This document shows, piece by piece, positions 38,012 to 53,685 of a stretch of 64,000 nt of DNA; within the stretch, counting starts at the first letter, position 1; every line of letters begins with the position of its first letter. The position numbers and the translations under genes are program-made. Below the pieces are notes generated by a model, which searched no databases, was not told the origin of the DNA, and saw only the letters and a list, made by a program, of their open reading frames with translations. Source of the stretch: Pelagibacterales bacterium SAG-MED19 (GTDB lineage Bacteria; Pseudomonadota; Alphaproteobacteria; Pelagibacterales; Pelagibacteraceae); the NCBI GenBank assembly GCA_014654035.1, contig JACWDQ010000006.1:1-64000 (forward strand), written 5' to 3'.

Positions 38012-38266
38012 ATGGCAACAAAAAAAGCAGGTGGATCATCTAGAAACGGACGTGATAGTGCCGGCCGAAGACTTGGTGTAAAAAAGTATGGTGGCGAAAC
38101 TGTAATTCCTGGGAACATTATTGTAAGACAAAGAGGTACAAAGATATTTCCTGGAGAAAATGTAGGCATGGGAAAAGATCATTCAATTTTTTCAGTTGTA
38201 AAAGGTAAAGTAGTTTTCAAAAAGACTAAATCAGATAGAACATTTGTTTCTGTAAAGCCCAATTAA
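38012..38266 (+). CDS. rpmA: 50S ribosomal protein L27
   Basis: [29 protein letters not shown]. Confidence 0.98.
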   Translation: MATKKAGGSSRNGRDSAGRRLGVKKYGGETVIPGNIIVRQRGTKIFPGENVGMGKDHSIFSVVKGKVVFKKTKSDRTFVSVKPN

Positions 38267-38285
38267 TAGTACAACTTTAAAATAG

Positions 38286-40373
<2,088 letters not shown>

Positions 40374-40374
<1 letters not shown>

Positions 40375-41624
40375 TGAAAAAATTATTATTAAATATTGGT
40401 AAAAAATCAAAAAAAGCTTTTTCTACTCCTATAAATTCAACCAAGAAAAACAGAGTTTTAAGAGATTATGTTCAATTAATTGAAAAGAATAAAAATTTGA
40501 TTTTTAAAGAAAATTTAAAAGACATTAAGACTGCAAATCAAAAAAAATTAAGAGAAAATTTAGTTAAGAGACTTTATTTAAATGAAAATAAAATTTTAGA
40601 AATTATTAATTCAATTAAAAAAATCATTAAATTGAAAGACCCAACTAATAATGTTTTAGAACAATGGAAAAGACCTAGTGGCTTAAATATTTCAAAAGTA
40701 TCAATTCCAATAGGCGTAATTGGTATAATTTATGAAAGCAGGCCAAATGTTACTTCTGATGTTGCATCATTATGCTTTAAATCGGGAAACTCAGTTATCT
40801 TAAGAGGTGGATCCGAAGCTTTTTATTCTAATCGTATCCTTTCAAAATTATTTAGAAAATCTTTAAAGAAAAATAAAGTTGATGAAAATTTTGTTCAATT
40901 TATCGACATTAAAAATAGAAGAGCAGTTGATTTTATGCTCACTAAAATGAATAAATTTATAGATGTAATTATACCAAGAGGTGGAAAAAGTTTAGTCAAA
41001 AAAGTTCAAGATTTATCAACTATTCCTACAATTGGTCATTTGGAAGGTGTTTGTCATTCTTATGTAGACAAATATGCTAATCTTAAAATTGCAAAAAGAT
41101 TAATTTTTAATGCTAAATTAAGAAATACATCTATTTGTGGTGCAACAGAAACAATTTTATTTCACAAAAATATAATTAAAAAATTTTGTAATCCTATTTT
41201 AAAAAATTTAGAACAAAACGGGTGTAAAATTATAGGAGATAATGAAATAAAAAAAATCTATAATGGAAATATACAGAAAGCCTCTGAAAAAGATTGGTCA
41301 AAAGAATATTTATCCTCAGTGGTATCTGTTAAATCAGTAAAAAACTTAGATGAAGCAATAAATCATATAAACAAATATGGAACAATGCATACAGACTGTA
41401 TAATTACACAAAGCAAAAGCTCTGCAAAAAAATTCTTGGATAATGTAAAAAGTTCTATCGCAATGCATAATACCTCAACACAATTTGCCGATGGAGGTGA
41501 ATTTGGTTTTGGTGGAGAAGTTGGAATTTCAACAAGCTCGCTACCACCTAGAGGGCCTGTTGGTTTAAAACAATTAGTTTCTTATAAATATAAAATTATA
41601 AGTAAAGGAAAAGTGAGGAAATAG
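40374..41624 (+). CDS. proA: Glutamate-5-semialdehyde dehydrogenase
   Basis: GVIGIIYESRPNVTSDVASLCFKSGNSVILRGGSEA; NTSICGATETILFH. Confidence 0.96.
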
Positions 41625-41625
41625 T

Positions 41626-42147
41626 TTGGAATTAAAAAAGAGTAAAATTGGAATACTCGGTGGATCTTTTGATCCTGCACATAGAGGTCATTTAGCAATA
41701 TCTAAAGAAGCTTTAAGAAGATTTAAACTAAAACGAGTTATTTGGGCTATAACAAGAAAAAACCCTTTAAAGAAAACTAGCAGTCAAAGTCTTTCAATTA
41801 GAATAAAAAAATGTAAAAAAATTTTAAAAAGGATTACTTCAATAAAAATAAAGTTTTATGAAGATAAAATAAAATCAAATAAAACAGTAGATTTGATTAA
41901 TTATCTTAAAAAAAGTAACAAAAATGAAATTTATTTCTTGATGGGTGCTGATAATTTAATTAACTTTCATAAATGGCATAAATGGAAAACAATTTCTCAA
42001 AAATGCAACATTATTGTTTTTGATCGCCATGGTTACAAAAAAAAATCTCTAAATTCAACTACATTTAAAACGCTAAATCAGAAAAATTTGAAGTTTATAG
42101 AATTTAATAAGGTCAATATTTCTTCTTCTCAATTGAGAAAAATTTGA
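41626..42147 (+). CDS. nadD: Nicotinate-nucleotide adenylyltransferase (TTG start)
   Basis: IGILGGSFDPAHRGHLAISKEALRRF; MGADNLINFHKWHKWK; NISSSQLRK. Confidence 0.93.
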   Translation: MELKKSKIGILGGSFDPAHRGHLAISKEALRRFKLKRVIWAITRKNPLKKTSSQSLSIRIKKCKKILKRITSIKIKFYEDKIKSNKTVDLINYLKKSNKNEIYFLMGADNLINFHKWHKWKTISQKCNIIVFDRHGYKKKSLNSTTFKTLNQKNLKFIEFNKVNISSSQLRKI

Positions 42148-42164
42148 TAATCTTTATTCAATTA

Positions 42165-42515
42165 ATGGATAAAATATCAAACTTAAAACAAGCTATCATA
42201 AACACCCTGGATATTAATAAGGCTCAAGACATAATTAGCATTGATCTAAAAGATAAAAGTTCTATGGCTGATTATATGATTATTGCTAGTGGAACTTCAT
42301 CAAGACATATTCAATCTTTGTCAGAGCAAGTATTAGAAAAGTTAAAAGATAATGGTTTGAATAATTCTAAAATTGAGGGCAAGGATAGTAATGAATGGAA
42401 ATTGGTTGATGGTATTGATTTAATTGTTCATATTTTTCATCCAGAAAAAAGAAAATTTTATGAACTTGAAAAAATTTGGTCAGAATTAATTCCAAAAGAA
42501 AAGTTAATTATATGA
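42165..42515 (+). CDS. rsfS: Ribosome silencing factor RsfS (ATG 42165 preferred over track start 42144)
   Basis: DLKDKSSMADYMIIASGTSSRHIQSLSEQV; WKLVDGIDLIVHIFHPEKRKFYELEKIW. Confidence 0.93.
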   Translation: MDKISNLKQAIINTLDINKAQDIISIDLKDKSSMADYMIIASGTSSRHIQSLSEQVLEKLKDNGLNNSKIEGKDSNEWKLVDGIDLIVHIFHPEKRKFYELEKIWSELIPKEKLII

Positions 42516-43648
42516 TAAGAAAAAAATTTCTTCTTTTATTTATATTTTATATTTTTTTTATTAAAGGAGTAAATTCTTCTGAAATAGGCATTTACCAAAA
42601 AATTGATTTATTTGGTGAGGTCCTAGAAAAAATTAATGAAGAATATGTTGATGAAATCAATCAATCTGAAGGAATGGACTCAGCAATTAATGGTCTGCTT
42701 CAGTCATTAGATCCATATTCTGCTTATATGTCACCCGAAACATTTAAAGAAATGCAAACTGAGACTAGTGGAGAATTTGGAGGGCTTGGTATTGAAGTAA
42801 GCATGGAAGCTGGGGTTGTAAAAGTCATATCTCCAATTGATGACACTCCTGCATCAAAAGCCGGTATTAAAGCAGGAGATTACATTGTAAAAATTAATGA
42901 TACTCAAGTTCAAGGAAAATCTTTAAGCGAAGCCGTTGATTTAATGAGAGGTCCAGTAGGCTCAAGTATAGAATTAACTGTTAGAAGAATAGGTAAAAAA
43001 AAAGCAATAAAATTTATTATTGTCAGAGAAGTTATTCAAATTCAATCCGTAAAATCTGATCTTTTAAAAAATAATATTGGATATATTAGATTAACTTCTT
43101 TTAATGATAATAGTGATAAACAAATTAAAAAAAAAATTAAGGAAATGGAAAGTAATCAAGAAATTAAAGCATACATTTTAGATTTACGAAATAACCCCGG
43201 TGGATTACTTTCACAAGCAATAAAAATTACAGATTTTTTTCTAGATAACGGGGAGATAGTTTCCACAAAAAGTAGAAAAGCATCTGAAAATAGAAAATGG
43301 TTTGCAAATGAGGGAGACCTGACTAATGGTAAAACATTAGTAGTTTTAATCAATTATGGATCAGCTTCAGCATCTGAAATTGTGGCTGGTGCTTTAAAAG
43401 ACCATAAAAGAGCAATTCTTTTAGGAGAAAATACTTTTGGAAAGGGTTCTGTCCAATCAATTATTCCTCTTCAAAATAAGGGAGCAATAAGATTAACAGT
43501 AGCAAAATATTATTTACCATCTGGGAAATCAATTTCTGAAGTTGGTGTATTACCTGATATTGAAATAAATGAAATGACAGAAGATTTCAAAATTAAATCT
43601 GAAACTGATAATCAATTAAATTACGCTATTAAATTACTTAACGGTTAA
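42512..43648 (+). CDS. ctpA: C-terminal processing peptidase, S41 family (ATG 42512 overlapping rsfS stop)
   Basis: PDZ domain GGLGIEVSMEAGVVKVISPIDDTPASKAGIKAGD; catalytic INYGSASASEIVAGALKD, GKGSVQ. Confidence 0.94.
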   Translation: MIRKKFLLLFIFYIFFIKGVNSSEIGIYQKIDLFGEVLEKINEEYVDEINQSEGMDSAINGLLQSLDPYSAYMSPETFKEMQTETSGEFGGLGIEVSMEAGVVKVISPIDDTPASKAGIKAGDYIVKINDTQVQGKSLSEAVDLMRGPVGSSIELTVRRIGKKKAIKFIIVREVIQIQSVKSDLLKNNIGYIRLTSFNDNSDKQIKKKIKEMESNQEIKAYILDLRNNPGGLLSQAIKITDFFLDNGEIVSTKSRKASENRKWFANEGDLTNGKTLVVLINYGSASASEIVAGALKDHKRAILLGENTFGKGSVQSIIPLQNKGAIRLTVAKYYLPSGKSISEVGVLPDIEINEMTEDFKIKSETDNQLNYAIKLLNG

Positions 43649-43649
43649 A

Positions 43650-44126
43650 ATGGATGAAAAATTCAAAAGTCTACCATTAAGGGATGGAGTTGGAATTGTA
43701 GTTTTAAATAAAAATAATAAAATTTTTGTAGCCAAGAGAATTGATAACCCTAAAAATTATTGGCAAATGCCTCAGGGTGGAGTTAATCAGGGTGAAGACT
43801 TTTTGAAGGCGGCCTTTCGAGAATTAGAGGAAGAAACAAGCATTAAAAGTGTTAAATTAATTAAAGAATTAGATGGTACAATTACATATGAACTTCCAGA
43901 TCGTTTATTGGGAATAATTTGGAAAGGAAAATACAAGGGTCAAAAACAAAAATGGTTTTTAATGAAATTTACTGGAGAAGAAAAAGAAATTAATATTCAA
44001 ACAAAAAATCCGGAGTTTTTGGAATGGAAATGGATTGATCTTGATCAAATTACAGATGTTGTAGTTGACTTTAAACTTCATGTTTACCAAGAGCTTAAAG
44101 AAAAAATTAAGAAGATTATTAATTAA
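43650..44126 (+). CDS. rppH: RNA pyrophosphohydrolase (Nudix)
   Basis: PKNYWQMPQGGVNQGEDFLKAAFRELEEETSI Nudix box. Confidence 0.93.
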   Translation: MDEKFKSLPLRDGVGIVVLNKNNKIFVAKRIDNPKNYWQMPQGGVNQGEDFLKAAFRELEEETSIKSVKLIKELDGTITYELPDRLLGIIWKGKYKGQKQKWFLMKFTGEEKEINIQTKNPEFLEWKWIDLDQITDVVVDFKLHVYQELKEKIKKIIN

Positions 44127-44510
44127 GAGACCTTAATACTTCAATCTTTTGATCAACCAAATATTTAGATTGATCATTTATTTTAGTATTATTTGCTTCA
44201 TTTTCTGCTAATTTAAGTAAGTCTTGTTGTTTGGATTTATCTAATTCTGTAAGATTAATTATTGTGCTAGTAAGTATAGATAAATTATTATTTTTAAATT
44301 CAACAATTCCGTCTTCAACATAGTAATTTTCTTCTCCAGATTTTGATGAAATTTTTATAATACCTGGTTTTAAAAATGAAATAATAGAAATATGATCTTT
44401 TAATATACCCATCTCTCCTTCAAAAGCAGGGACAACTACTTCAGAAACATCCTCTTTAATTAGAAAAGATTTTTCTGGATTTACTATTTCAACTTTAAAA
44501 TCTTCACTCA

Positions 44511-44511
<1 letters not shown>
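44119..44511 (-). CDS. atpC: ATP synthase F1 epsilon subunit
   Basis: DVSEVVVPAFEGEMGILKDHISIISFLKPGII; downstream of atpD. Confidence 0.93.
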
Positions 44512-46807
<2,296 letters not shown>

Positions 46808-46813
46808 AATTAA

Positions 46814-48349
46814 TTAAGATTTAAAGTTTTCCTTTAATTGAGTAATTACTTCTTTAAGTAATTTTTCTTTATCGTCTTCAAGTTTTCCTGAACTTTGAAT
46901 TGAGTCAATTATTTCAGGTCTATCAGACTTACATTTTTCAATAATCTTATTTTCAAACTCAGCAATATCTTTTAATTCAATATCATCCAAATAACCTTTA
47001 ACACCACAAAAAACTGAAATTACTTGTTCAGCCACCGTCATTGGAGAGTATTGTTTTTGTTTAAGAAGTTCAGTTAATTTTGAGCCTCTGTTTAAAAGTT
47101 GTTGTGTTGAAGCATCTAAATCCGAACCAAATTGAGCAAATGCGGCCATCTCTCTGTACTGTGCTAATTCTAATTTCATTGATCCAGAAACTTTTTTCAT
47201 CGCTTTTGTTTGTGCTGAAGAACCAACCCTTGAAACTGATAACCCAACATTAATTGCTGGTCTGATCCCTTGATTAAAAAGTTCAGTTTCTAAGAAAATT
47301 TGACCATCAGTAATTGAAATCACGTTAGTTGGAATAAACGCAGAAACGTCTCCACCTTGTGTTTCAATAATTGGAAGTGCTGTTAAAGAGCCTCCACCAT
47401 GTTCGTCACTTAATTTTGCTGCTCTTTCTAATAATCTGCTATGTAGATAAAATACATCACCAGGATAAGCTTCACGTCCTGGGGGTCTTCTTAATAGTAA
47501 AGACATTTGTCTATAAGCAACTGCTTGTTTAGATAAGTCATCATAAATAATTAATCCATGCATTCCATTATCTCTAAAAAATTCACCCATTGCACAACCA
47601 GTATAAGGTGCTAAAAATTGAAGTGGTGCTGAATCTGACGCTGTAGCAGCAACAATTGTTGTATATTCCATTGCTCCAGCTTCTTCTAATGTTTTTTGAA
47701 TTTGTCTTACTGTCGATCTTTTTTGACCAATGGCAACATAAATACAATAAAGTTTTTGTTTTTCATCACCAGTCTCATTAATTTTCTTTTGGTTAATTAT
47801 AGCATCAATTGCAACTGCAGTTTTACCTGTTTGTCTATCACCAATAATTAATTCACGTTGTCCTCTCCCAACTGGAACTAGACTATCAATAGATTTTAAA
47901 CCTGTTTGCATAGGTTCGCTAACTGACTGTCTTGGAATAATTCCAGGAGCTTTTACTTCAACTCTACTTTTTTTTACACTTTTATCTAGGGGACCTTTAC
48001 CATCAATTGGATTTCCCAATCCATCAACAACTCTACCTAATAATTCTTTTCCAACTGGAGTATCAACAATGTTCCCAGTTCTTTTTACAGTATCACCTTC
48101 TTTAATATTTCTGTCATCTCCAAAAATTACAACTCCAACGTTTTCACTTTCTAAATTTAAGGCCATACCTTTAGAGCCATCTGCAAATTCTACCATCTCT
48201 CCAGCTTGGACATTATCAAGACCATAAATCCTTGCAATACCATCACCTACTGATAATACTTGTCCAACCTCAGTTACTTCTGCTTTGTCACCAAAATTTT
48301 TAATTTGTTCTTTTAGTATCTTTGTTACTTCTGAAGGATTTATTTCCAT
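46814..48349 (-). CDS. atpA: ATP synthase F1 alpha subunit
   Basis: [28 protein letters not shown]. Confidence 0.99.
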   Translation of the reverse strand: MEINPSEVTKILKEQIKNFGDKAEVTEVGQVLSVGDGIARIYGLDNVQAGEMVEFADGSKGMALNLESENVGVVIFGDDRNIKEGDTVKRTGNIVDTPVGKELLGRVVDGLGNPIDGKGPLDKSVKKSRVEVKAPGIIPRQSVSEPMQTGLKSIDSLVPVGRGQRELIIGDRQTGKTAVAIDAIINQKKINETGDEKQKLYCIYVAIGQKRSTVRQIQKTLEEAGAMEYTTIVAATASDSAPLQFLAPYTGCAMGEFFRDNGMHGLIIYDDLSKQAVAYRQMSLLLRRPPGREAYPGDVFYLHSRLLERAAKLSDEHGGGSLTALPIIETQGGDVSAFIPTNVISITDGQIFLETELFNQGIRPAINVGLSVSRVGSSAQTKAMKKVSGSMKLELAQYREMAAFAQFGSDLDASTQQLLNRGSKLTELLKQKQYSPMTVAEQVISVFCGVKGYLDDIELKDIAEFENKIIEKCKSDRPEIIDSIQSSGKLEDDKEKLLKEVITQLKENFKS

Positions 48350-48904
48350 TTATGCTCCTATCATCCTGTTTTCAATTTGTTGTAATTTGTTTTTAATCGA
48401 GGCGTCTACCATAGTGCTCCCTACTTGCACTACCAGTCCTCCTATTAAACTTTTATCATGTTTGTAGTTCAATTTTATTTTTGAACTAAAATTTTTAGTA
48501 AGCTCATCTGTAATTTTTAAAATTTCATCACTAGATAATTCTTTCGCCGATTTTAATTCTGCCTTTAATTCTCCCCTTTTTTTTGAACAAGTTTCAATAA
48601 AACTTTTTAAAATTCTTTCTATATAAAAAAAACGTCTTTTAATTATCAAAAAATTTAAAAAATTTTTCAGTAAAATTTCAAATTTATTATCAAAAATACC
48701 ATTAATAACTTTTAAGAGATCATCTCTACTGTTTGTTGGATCTTTAATAAAATTTGAAAAATCTTTACTCGATGAAATCAAATCTAGAATAGAAGACGAT
48801 TGATTTTCCAATTGCGTAAGAACATTGTTTTCATTTGCAAGTTCAAACAAAGCCAAAGAATATCTTTCAGCTGAAGTTATTGAAAATTCTTTATTTTTAC
48901 TCAA
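48350..48904 (-). CDS. atpH: ATP synthase F1 delta subunit
   Basis: SAERYSLALFELANENN; C-terminal DKSLIGGLVVQVGSTMVDASIKNKLQQI. Confidence 0.95.
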   Translation of the reverse strand: MSKNKEFSITSAERYSLALFELANENNVLTQLENQSSSILDLISSSKDFSNFIKDPTNSRDDLLKVINGIFDNKFEILLKNFLNFLIIKRRFFYIERILKSFIETCSKKRGELKAELKSAKELSSDEILKITDELTKNFSSKIKLNYKHDKSLIGGLVVQVGSTMVDASIKNKLQQIENRMIGA

Positions 48905-48949
48905 CTTACTACCTCTGTTATCTTGAAGATTATTTTTAAAATCACGCTT

Positions 48950-48978
48950 TAATTAGCATATGACCATTATGTCTTCAA
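48950..48978 (-). promoter_or_regulatory. Candidate promoter of atpHAGDC overlapping an inverted repeat
   Basis: Minus strand TTGAAG-N17-TAATTA; arms CTTGAAGA/TCTTCAAG at 48972-48979 and 48922-48929. Confidence 0.4.
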
Positions 48979-49013
48979 GTAGCACATTCATTTAAAATCC
49001 CTTTTTTTTAGGA

Positions 49014-50969
49014 TTAATTGAAGTTTATTGGATCAACATCAACTGACAGTTTTATTCCAGGTTGAAATTTGTAATTTGGAATTACTGTTGCTAATGAATT
49101 TTGTAACTTTAATGTTTTTGCTCCTCTAATTAACAGTCTTATTCTATATCTTTTTTTTATTCTATATATTGGAGCACTTACTGGACCAAGAATTTTTCCA
49201 TTTAACTTATTTTCTATAAATGTTTTAAATTTGTATGCCTCTTTTTCTAATTTTGTTTCATTGTCTCCGGTTAAGATCAAAGAAATAAACCTTTGAAATG
49301 GCGGTAGTTTGTTTTTTTTTCTTATATCTAATTCTCTATTTAAAAAAATATCTGGATTACTATTAGTTAAATCAGAAATCATTTTAGTATTATTATTATA
49401 AGTTTGAAAATAAACTATTGCAGGTTTACCTGCTCTTCCTGCTCTTCCAGAAAGTTGATGATATAATTGTAAATTTTTTTCTGCAGATCTTAAATCATGT
49501 CCTTGTGAAGAAAGATCAATATCAACTACTACAATACAATTTAAATTAGGAAAATGAAAACCTTTAGAGATTAACTGTGTTCCAACTAAAATTTGAATTT
49601 CGTTATTAATTATTTTTTCTAACTTTGAGCTTGAATCCTTTTTATTCATAGTATCGCTAGAAAAAATTTCAATTCTTTTTAAAGGGAATTTTTTTTTAAC
49701 TTCTTCAGATATCCTTTCAACGCCGGGGCCACTAAAAATAATTTCACATTCTCCTTCTTTTACACAAGTTCTTTTTAAATATGATTTAAAACCACAATAG
49801 TGACACAACAAATTATTCTTATTTTTATGATAAACTAAATTAATTGAGCAGTTTGGACATGAATAACTATTTAAACATTTTTTACAAAGCACATGTGGAG
49901 AAAATCCACGTCGATTTAAAAAGAATAGAACTTGATCATTTTTGTTGAGATGAAAGTTTACTTTATCTATTATCTTTTTTGAAAGCCAAGATTGTTTTTC
50001 TAGTTTAGTTTCATTTAAATTAATTATTTCATAATTTGGCAATGATGCATTTTGATAGCGTTGTTCTAATCTAGAAATACTATACTTCCCTTTTTGTATA
50101 TTTTCGAATGTTTCGACTGAAGGTACAGCTGTTATCAAGTTGATAGGAATATTTTCAAATGATGCTCTTGAGATCGCCATATCTCTTGCGTTGTAAGTAA
50201 TGCCCTCATCTTGTTTATAAGACTGATCATGTTCTTCATCAACAATAATTAAACCTAATTTTCTAAATGGTAAAAATAATGATGATCTTGCACCTATTAC
50301 AACTTTTATTTCTCCATTAGCAACACCACTCCAAATAATTTCTTTTTTTTTTTTTGAAATACCAGAGTGCCAAACTGCAGGAGTAATTCCAAAAAATTCT
50401 AAAAATTTTTTTTCAAATTGGCTCGTTAAACCGATTTCAGGTAAAAGTATAAGACCTTGGAAACCTTTATTCATTATTTTTTTTAAAGCTGAAAAATAAA
50501 CCATAGTTTTACCTGAGCCTGTAGTGCCTTGAAGAACGTGTACCCTAAACTTTTCACTAGAAATATTCATTTTTTTTAAAGATTTTTTTTGTTCTTCTGA
50601 AAGTTTAATTGAACTTGTCTTAATACTTGTTTTAAAATTTTTGTAGGTGTCTCTTTGATGCTTTTCTACAGCTTTACTACTCAATAAAACTAGCCTTAAA
50701 GCCATTCCTTTTGGGATTAAATTGTATTCAGAAAACCAATTAAGAAATTTAATCGTTGTTTTTTTTAATGGAGTAACATCTAATTTTTTTAAGACATTTT
50801 TTACTTCAAAACTTCTATTATTTTTTTTCTCAAATTCATCCCAGACAACACCTGTAATTTTAGATTTACCAAATGGTACAACCACGTAATCACCTACTTT
50901 TAAATTTATATCGCTTTTATAAGTAAACGGGTGATTAAATATGTTTGGTAATAGAATCGGTACTTTCAT
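49014..50969 (-). CDS. priA: Primosomal protein N' (PriA helicase)
   Basis: LQGTTGSGKTMVYFSAL, IIVDEEHDQSYKQDEG, zinc-binding CKKCLNSYSCPNCSINLVYH...CHYCG. Confidence 0.97.
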   Translation of the reverse strand: MKVPILLPNIFNHPFTYKSDINLKVGDYVVVPFGKSKITGVVWDEFEKKNNRSFEVKNVLKKLDVTPLKKTTIKFLNWFSEYNLIPKGMALRLVLLSSKAVEKHQRDTYKNFKTSIKTSSIKLSEEQKKSLKKMNISSEKFRVHVLQGTTGSGKTMVYFSALKKIMNKGFQGLILLPEIGLTSQFEKKFLEFFGITPAVWHSGISKKKKEIIWSGVANGEIKVVIGARSSLFLPFRKLGLIIVDEEHDQSYKQDEGITYNARDMAISRASFENIPINLITAVPSVETFENIQKGKYSISRLEQRYQNASLPNYEIINLNETKLEKQSWLSKKIIDKVNFHLNKNDQVLFFLNRRGFSPHVLCKKCLNSYSCPNCSINLVYHKNKNNLLCHYCGFKSYLKRTCVKEGECEIIFSGPGVERISEEVKKKFPLKRIEIFSSDTMNKKDSSSKLEKIINNEIQILVGTQLISKGFHFPNLNCIVVVDIDLSSQGHDLRSAEKNLQLYHQLSGRAGRAGKPAIVYFQTYNNNTKMISDLTNSNPDIFLNRELDIRKKNKLPPFQRFISLILTGDNETKLEKEAYKFKTFIENKLNGKILGPVSAPIYRIKKRYRIRLLIRGAKTLKLQNSLATVIPNYKFQPGIKLSVDVDPINFN

Positions 50970-50991
50970 GTCTAAATAATATGAAAATATA

Positions 50992-52392
50992 TTAAGAGTG
51001 TATTGCTCTTTTATCTACTGATAATGCTGCTTCTTTTACAGCCTCTGAAAATGTGGGGTGTGCATGACATGTTCTTGCAATATCCTCTGAACTAGCACCA
51101 AATTCCATCGCAACTCCTATTTCAGCAATCAATTCACCCGCGTGAGGTCCTATCAGGTGTGCTCCTAAAACTTTATCAGTTTTTTCATCTGCAAGTATTT
51201 TTACAAATCCTTCAGCATCATCTATAGCCTTTGCTCTGGAGTTTGCCATAAATGAAAATTTACCAATCTTATATTTAATATTTTTTTCTTTTAGCTGTTC
51301 TTCTGTCTTTCCAATAGAAGCAACTTCGGGAGTAGTATAAATAACCCCAGGTATGGTATCGTAATTAACATGACCAGATTGACCTGCAATATTTTCAGCA
51401 ACTGCAATTCCTTCATCTTCTGCTTTATGAGCAAGCATAGGACCACTAATAACATCACCTATTGCGTAAACATTTTCAATGTTAGTTTTAAATGATTTGT
51501 CAGTTTTTACTCTTTTTTTCTCATCCAATTTAATTCCAATTGACTCTAAATTTAGACCTTTTGTATTTGGTTTTCTTCCAACTGATATAAGCACAACATT
51601 ACATTCAAAATTATTTTTATTTCCATCTTTGTCAATTGTAGATACAATTGCTCCTGATTTATTTTTTTTAATAGCTTCAACTTTATTTTGCATATTAAAT
51701 TTAATGCCTTGTTTTTTAAGAATTTTCATAAATTCATCAGAAATCTCTTTATCCATACCAGGAGTGATGTGATCTAAAAATTCAACAACTTCTACTTCAG
51801 CACCAAGTCTTGACCACACAGATCCCATTTCTAATCCAATATAACCCCCACCAACAACAACCATTTTTTTCGGAACCTGTTCTAATTTTAAGGCACCAGT
51901 TGATGAAACGATTACTTTTTCGTCATATTCAATGCCTGGCAAAGGCACAGGGTCAGAGCCTGTTGCAATTACAACATTGTCTGTTTCGACTAAAGTTTCT
52001 TTATTTTTATGATCTTTAATTAAAATTTGATTTTTTGATTTAAAACTTCCAGTACCTTTAAAGTACACAACCTTATTTTTTTTTAGTAAAAACTCAACTC
52101 CTTTAGTTAATATCGTAACTGCTTTATCTTTATTTTTCATCATTTTGCTTAGGTTAAGTTTAACTTCTCCAGTCTCTATCCCTTTCTTTGATAAATTTTG
52201 GGCTTTATGAAATTCTTCTGATAAATTTAATAAACTTTTTGATGGAATACATCCAACGTTTAGACAAGTCCCACCTAAAGAACCTCGTGACTCAATACAT
52301 GCAGTTTTAAGACCTAATTGTGCTAGTCTTATTGCACACACATAACCTCCTGGACCACCACCAATAACTACCGCTTGAAATTTATCTATCAT
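50992..52392 (-). CDS. lpd: Dihydrolipoamide dehydrogenase
   Basis: GGGPGGYVCAIRLAQLGLKTACIES, GGTCLNVGCIPSKSLL. Confidence 0.98.
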   Translation of the reverse strand: MIDKFQAVVIGGGPGGYVCAIRLAQLGLKTACIESRGSLGGTCLNVGCIPSKSLLNLSEEFHKAQNLSKKGIETGEVKLNLSKMMKNKDKAVTILTKGVEFLLKKNKVVYFKGTGSFKSKNQILIKDHKNKETLVETDNVVIATGSDPVPLPGIEYDEKVIVSSTGALKLEQVPKKMVVVGGGYIGLEMGSVWSRLGAEVEVVEFLDHITPGMDKEISDEFMKILKKQGIKFNMQNKVEAIKKNKSGAIVSTIDKDGNKNNFECNVVLISVGRKPNTKGLNLESIGIKLDEKKRVKTDKSFKTNIENVYAIGDVISGPMLAHKAEDEGIAVAENIAGQSGHVNYDTIPGVIYTTPEVASIGKTEEQLKEKNIKYKIGKFSFMANSRAKAIDDAEGFVKILADEKTDKVLGAHLIGPHAGELIAEIGVAMEFGASSEDIARTCHAHPTFSEAVKEAALSVDKRAIHS

Positions 52393-53679
52393 TTAAATAT
52401 CTAAAAATAACCTTCTAGGATCTTCTAAATTTTCTTTTATCATTTTTAAAAATGAAACTGATTCTTTGCCATCAATAATCCTATGATCATATGACAATGC
52501 TAAATACATAATAGGTCTAATCTTTATTTCTCCATTTATAGCCATTGGCCTATCAACAATATTGTGCATTCCTAATACTCCTGATTGAGGCAAATTTAAT
52601 ATTGGTGTTGATAACATTGAACCATAAACACCACCATTGCTTATAGTGAATGTTCCTCCCTGAAGATCATCAATAGTGAGTTTACCTTCTCTTGCTTTTT
52701 CAGAAATTTCTTTGATATTTTTTTCTATATCTGCAAAAGATAATTCATCAGCATTTTTTAGAACTGGAACTACCAAACCCTTCTCTGTTCCAACTGCAAA
52801 ACTTATATTATAATAATTTTTATAGACAATTTCGTTACCCTCTATCTCTGCATTTACTGCTGGGTAATTCTTTAAGGCTACAACAGTTGCTTTTACAAAA
52901 AATGACATAAAACCTAATTTAACTCCATAACGATTTTGAAAATCTTCCTGATTTTCTTTTCTCATCTCCATGACATTTGTCATATCAACTTCATTAAAAG
53001 TGGTTAGCAACGCTGCATTTTCTTGGGCCTGCTTCAATCTTTTTGCAATAGTTTGTCTTAACCTGGTCATTTTAATTCTTTCTTCTTGACCATGTTTGAT
53101 TTTTCGCTCTGATGGAGGTGGATTTACTCCCATCAAATTAATTAGATCACCCTTTAAAATTCTACCATCTTTTCCAGATCCTTTAATTTTCTCAACATCA
53201 ATTTTTTTTTCACTTACAATTTTTCTTACAGCTGGAGATAAAGTTTGGTCTTTTTGAATCTGTGGTTTTTCTTTATCTTCATTGATTTCGTTTGTTAAAA
53301 CTAAAGGTTGATCTTCTATCTCATTTTCCTTTTTATCAAAAATTTCAGGTTCATCTTTTTGAGTATCTAGTTTTATTACATTATTTTCTTCTTTCTTTGG
53401 CTCAATCTTTTTAATTTCTTCTTTCTCTGACTCTCCTTTGTCACTGGAAGATACTGAACCTAATAAAGCTCCAACCTCGACAACTGAGCCATCTTTAGAA
53501 TTTATTTTTGTTAAAACTCCTGAAACTGGAGAAGGAACTTCTAAATTAACTTTATCAGTCTCTAGCTCTACTATCGGTTCATCAACTTCAACTTTATCAC
53601 CTTCAATTTTTAACCATTTTGAGACTGTTGCCTCTGTTATACTTTCACCAAGTACTGGAACTAAAATTTTTTCACTCAT
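52393..53679 (-). CDS. sucB: 2-oxoglutarate dehydrogenase E2 (dihydrolipoyl succinyltransferase)
   Basis: Lipoyl domain [17 protein letters not shown]; catalytic [18 protein letters not shown]. Confidence 0.97.
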   Translation of the reverse strand: MSEKILVPVLGESITEATVSKWLKIEGDKVEVDEPIVELETDKVNLEVPSPVSGVLTKINSKDGSVVEVGALLGSVSSSDKGESEKEEIKKIEPKKEENNVIKLDTQKDEPEIFDKKENEIEDQPLVLTNEINEDKEKPQIQKDQTLSPAVRKIVSEKKIDVEKIKGSGKDGRILKGDLINLMGVNPPPSERKIKHGQEERIKMTRLRQTIAKRLKQAQENAALLTTFNEVDMTNVMEMRKENQEDFQNRYGVKLGFMSFFVKATVVALKNYPAVNAEIEGNEIVYKNYYNISFAVGTEKGLVVPVLKNADELSFADIEKNIKEISEKAREGKLTIDDLQGGTFTISNGGVYGSMLSTPILNLPQSGVLGMHNIVDRPMAINGEIKIRPIMYLALSYDHRIIDGKESVSFLKMIKENLEDPRRLFLDI

Positions 53680-53685
53680 TTATAT

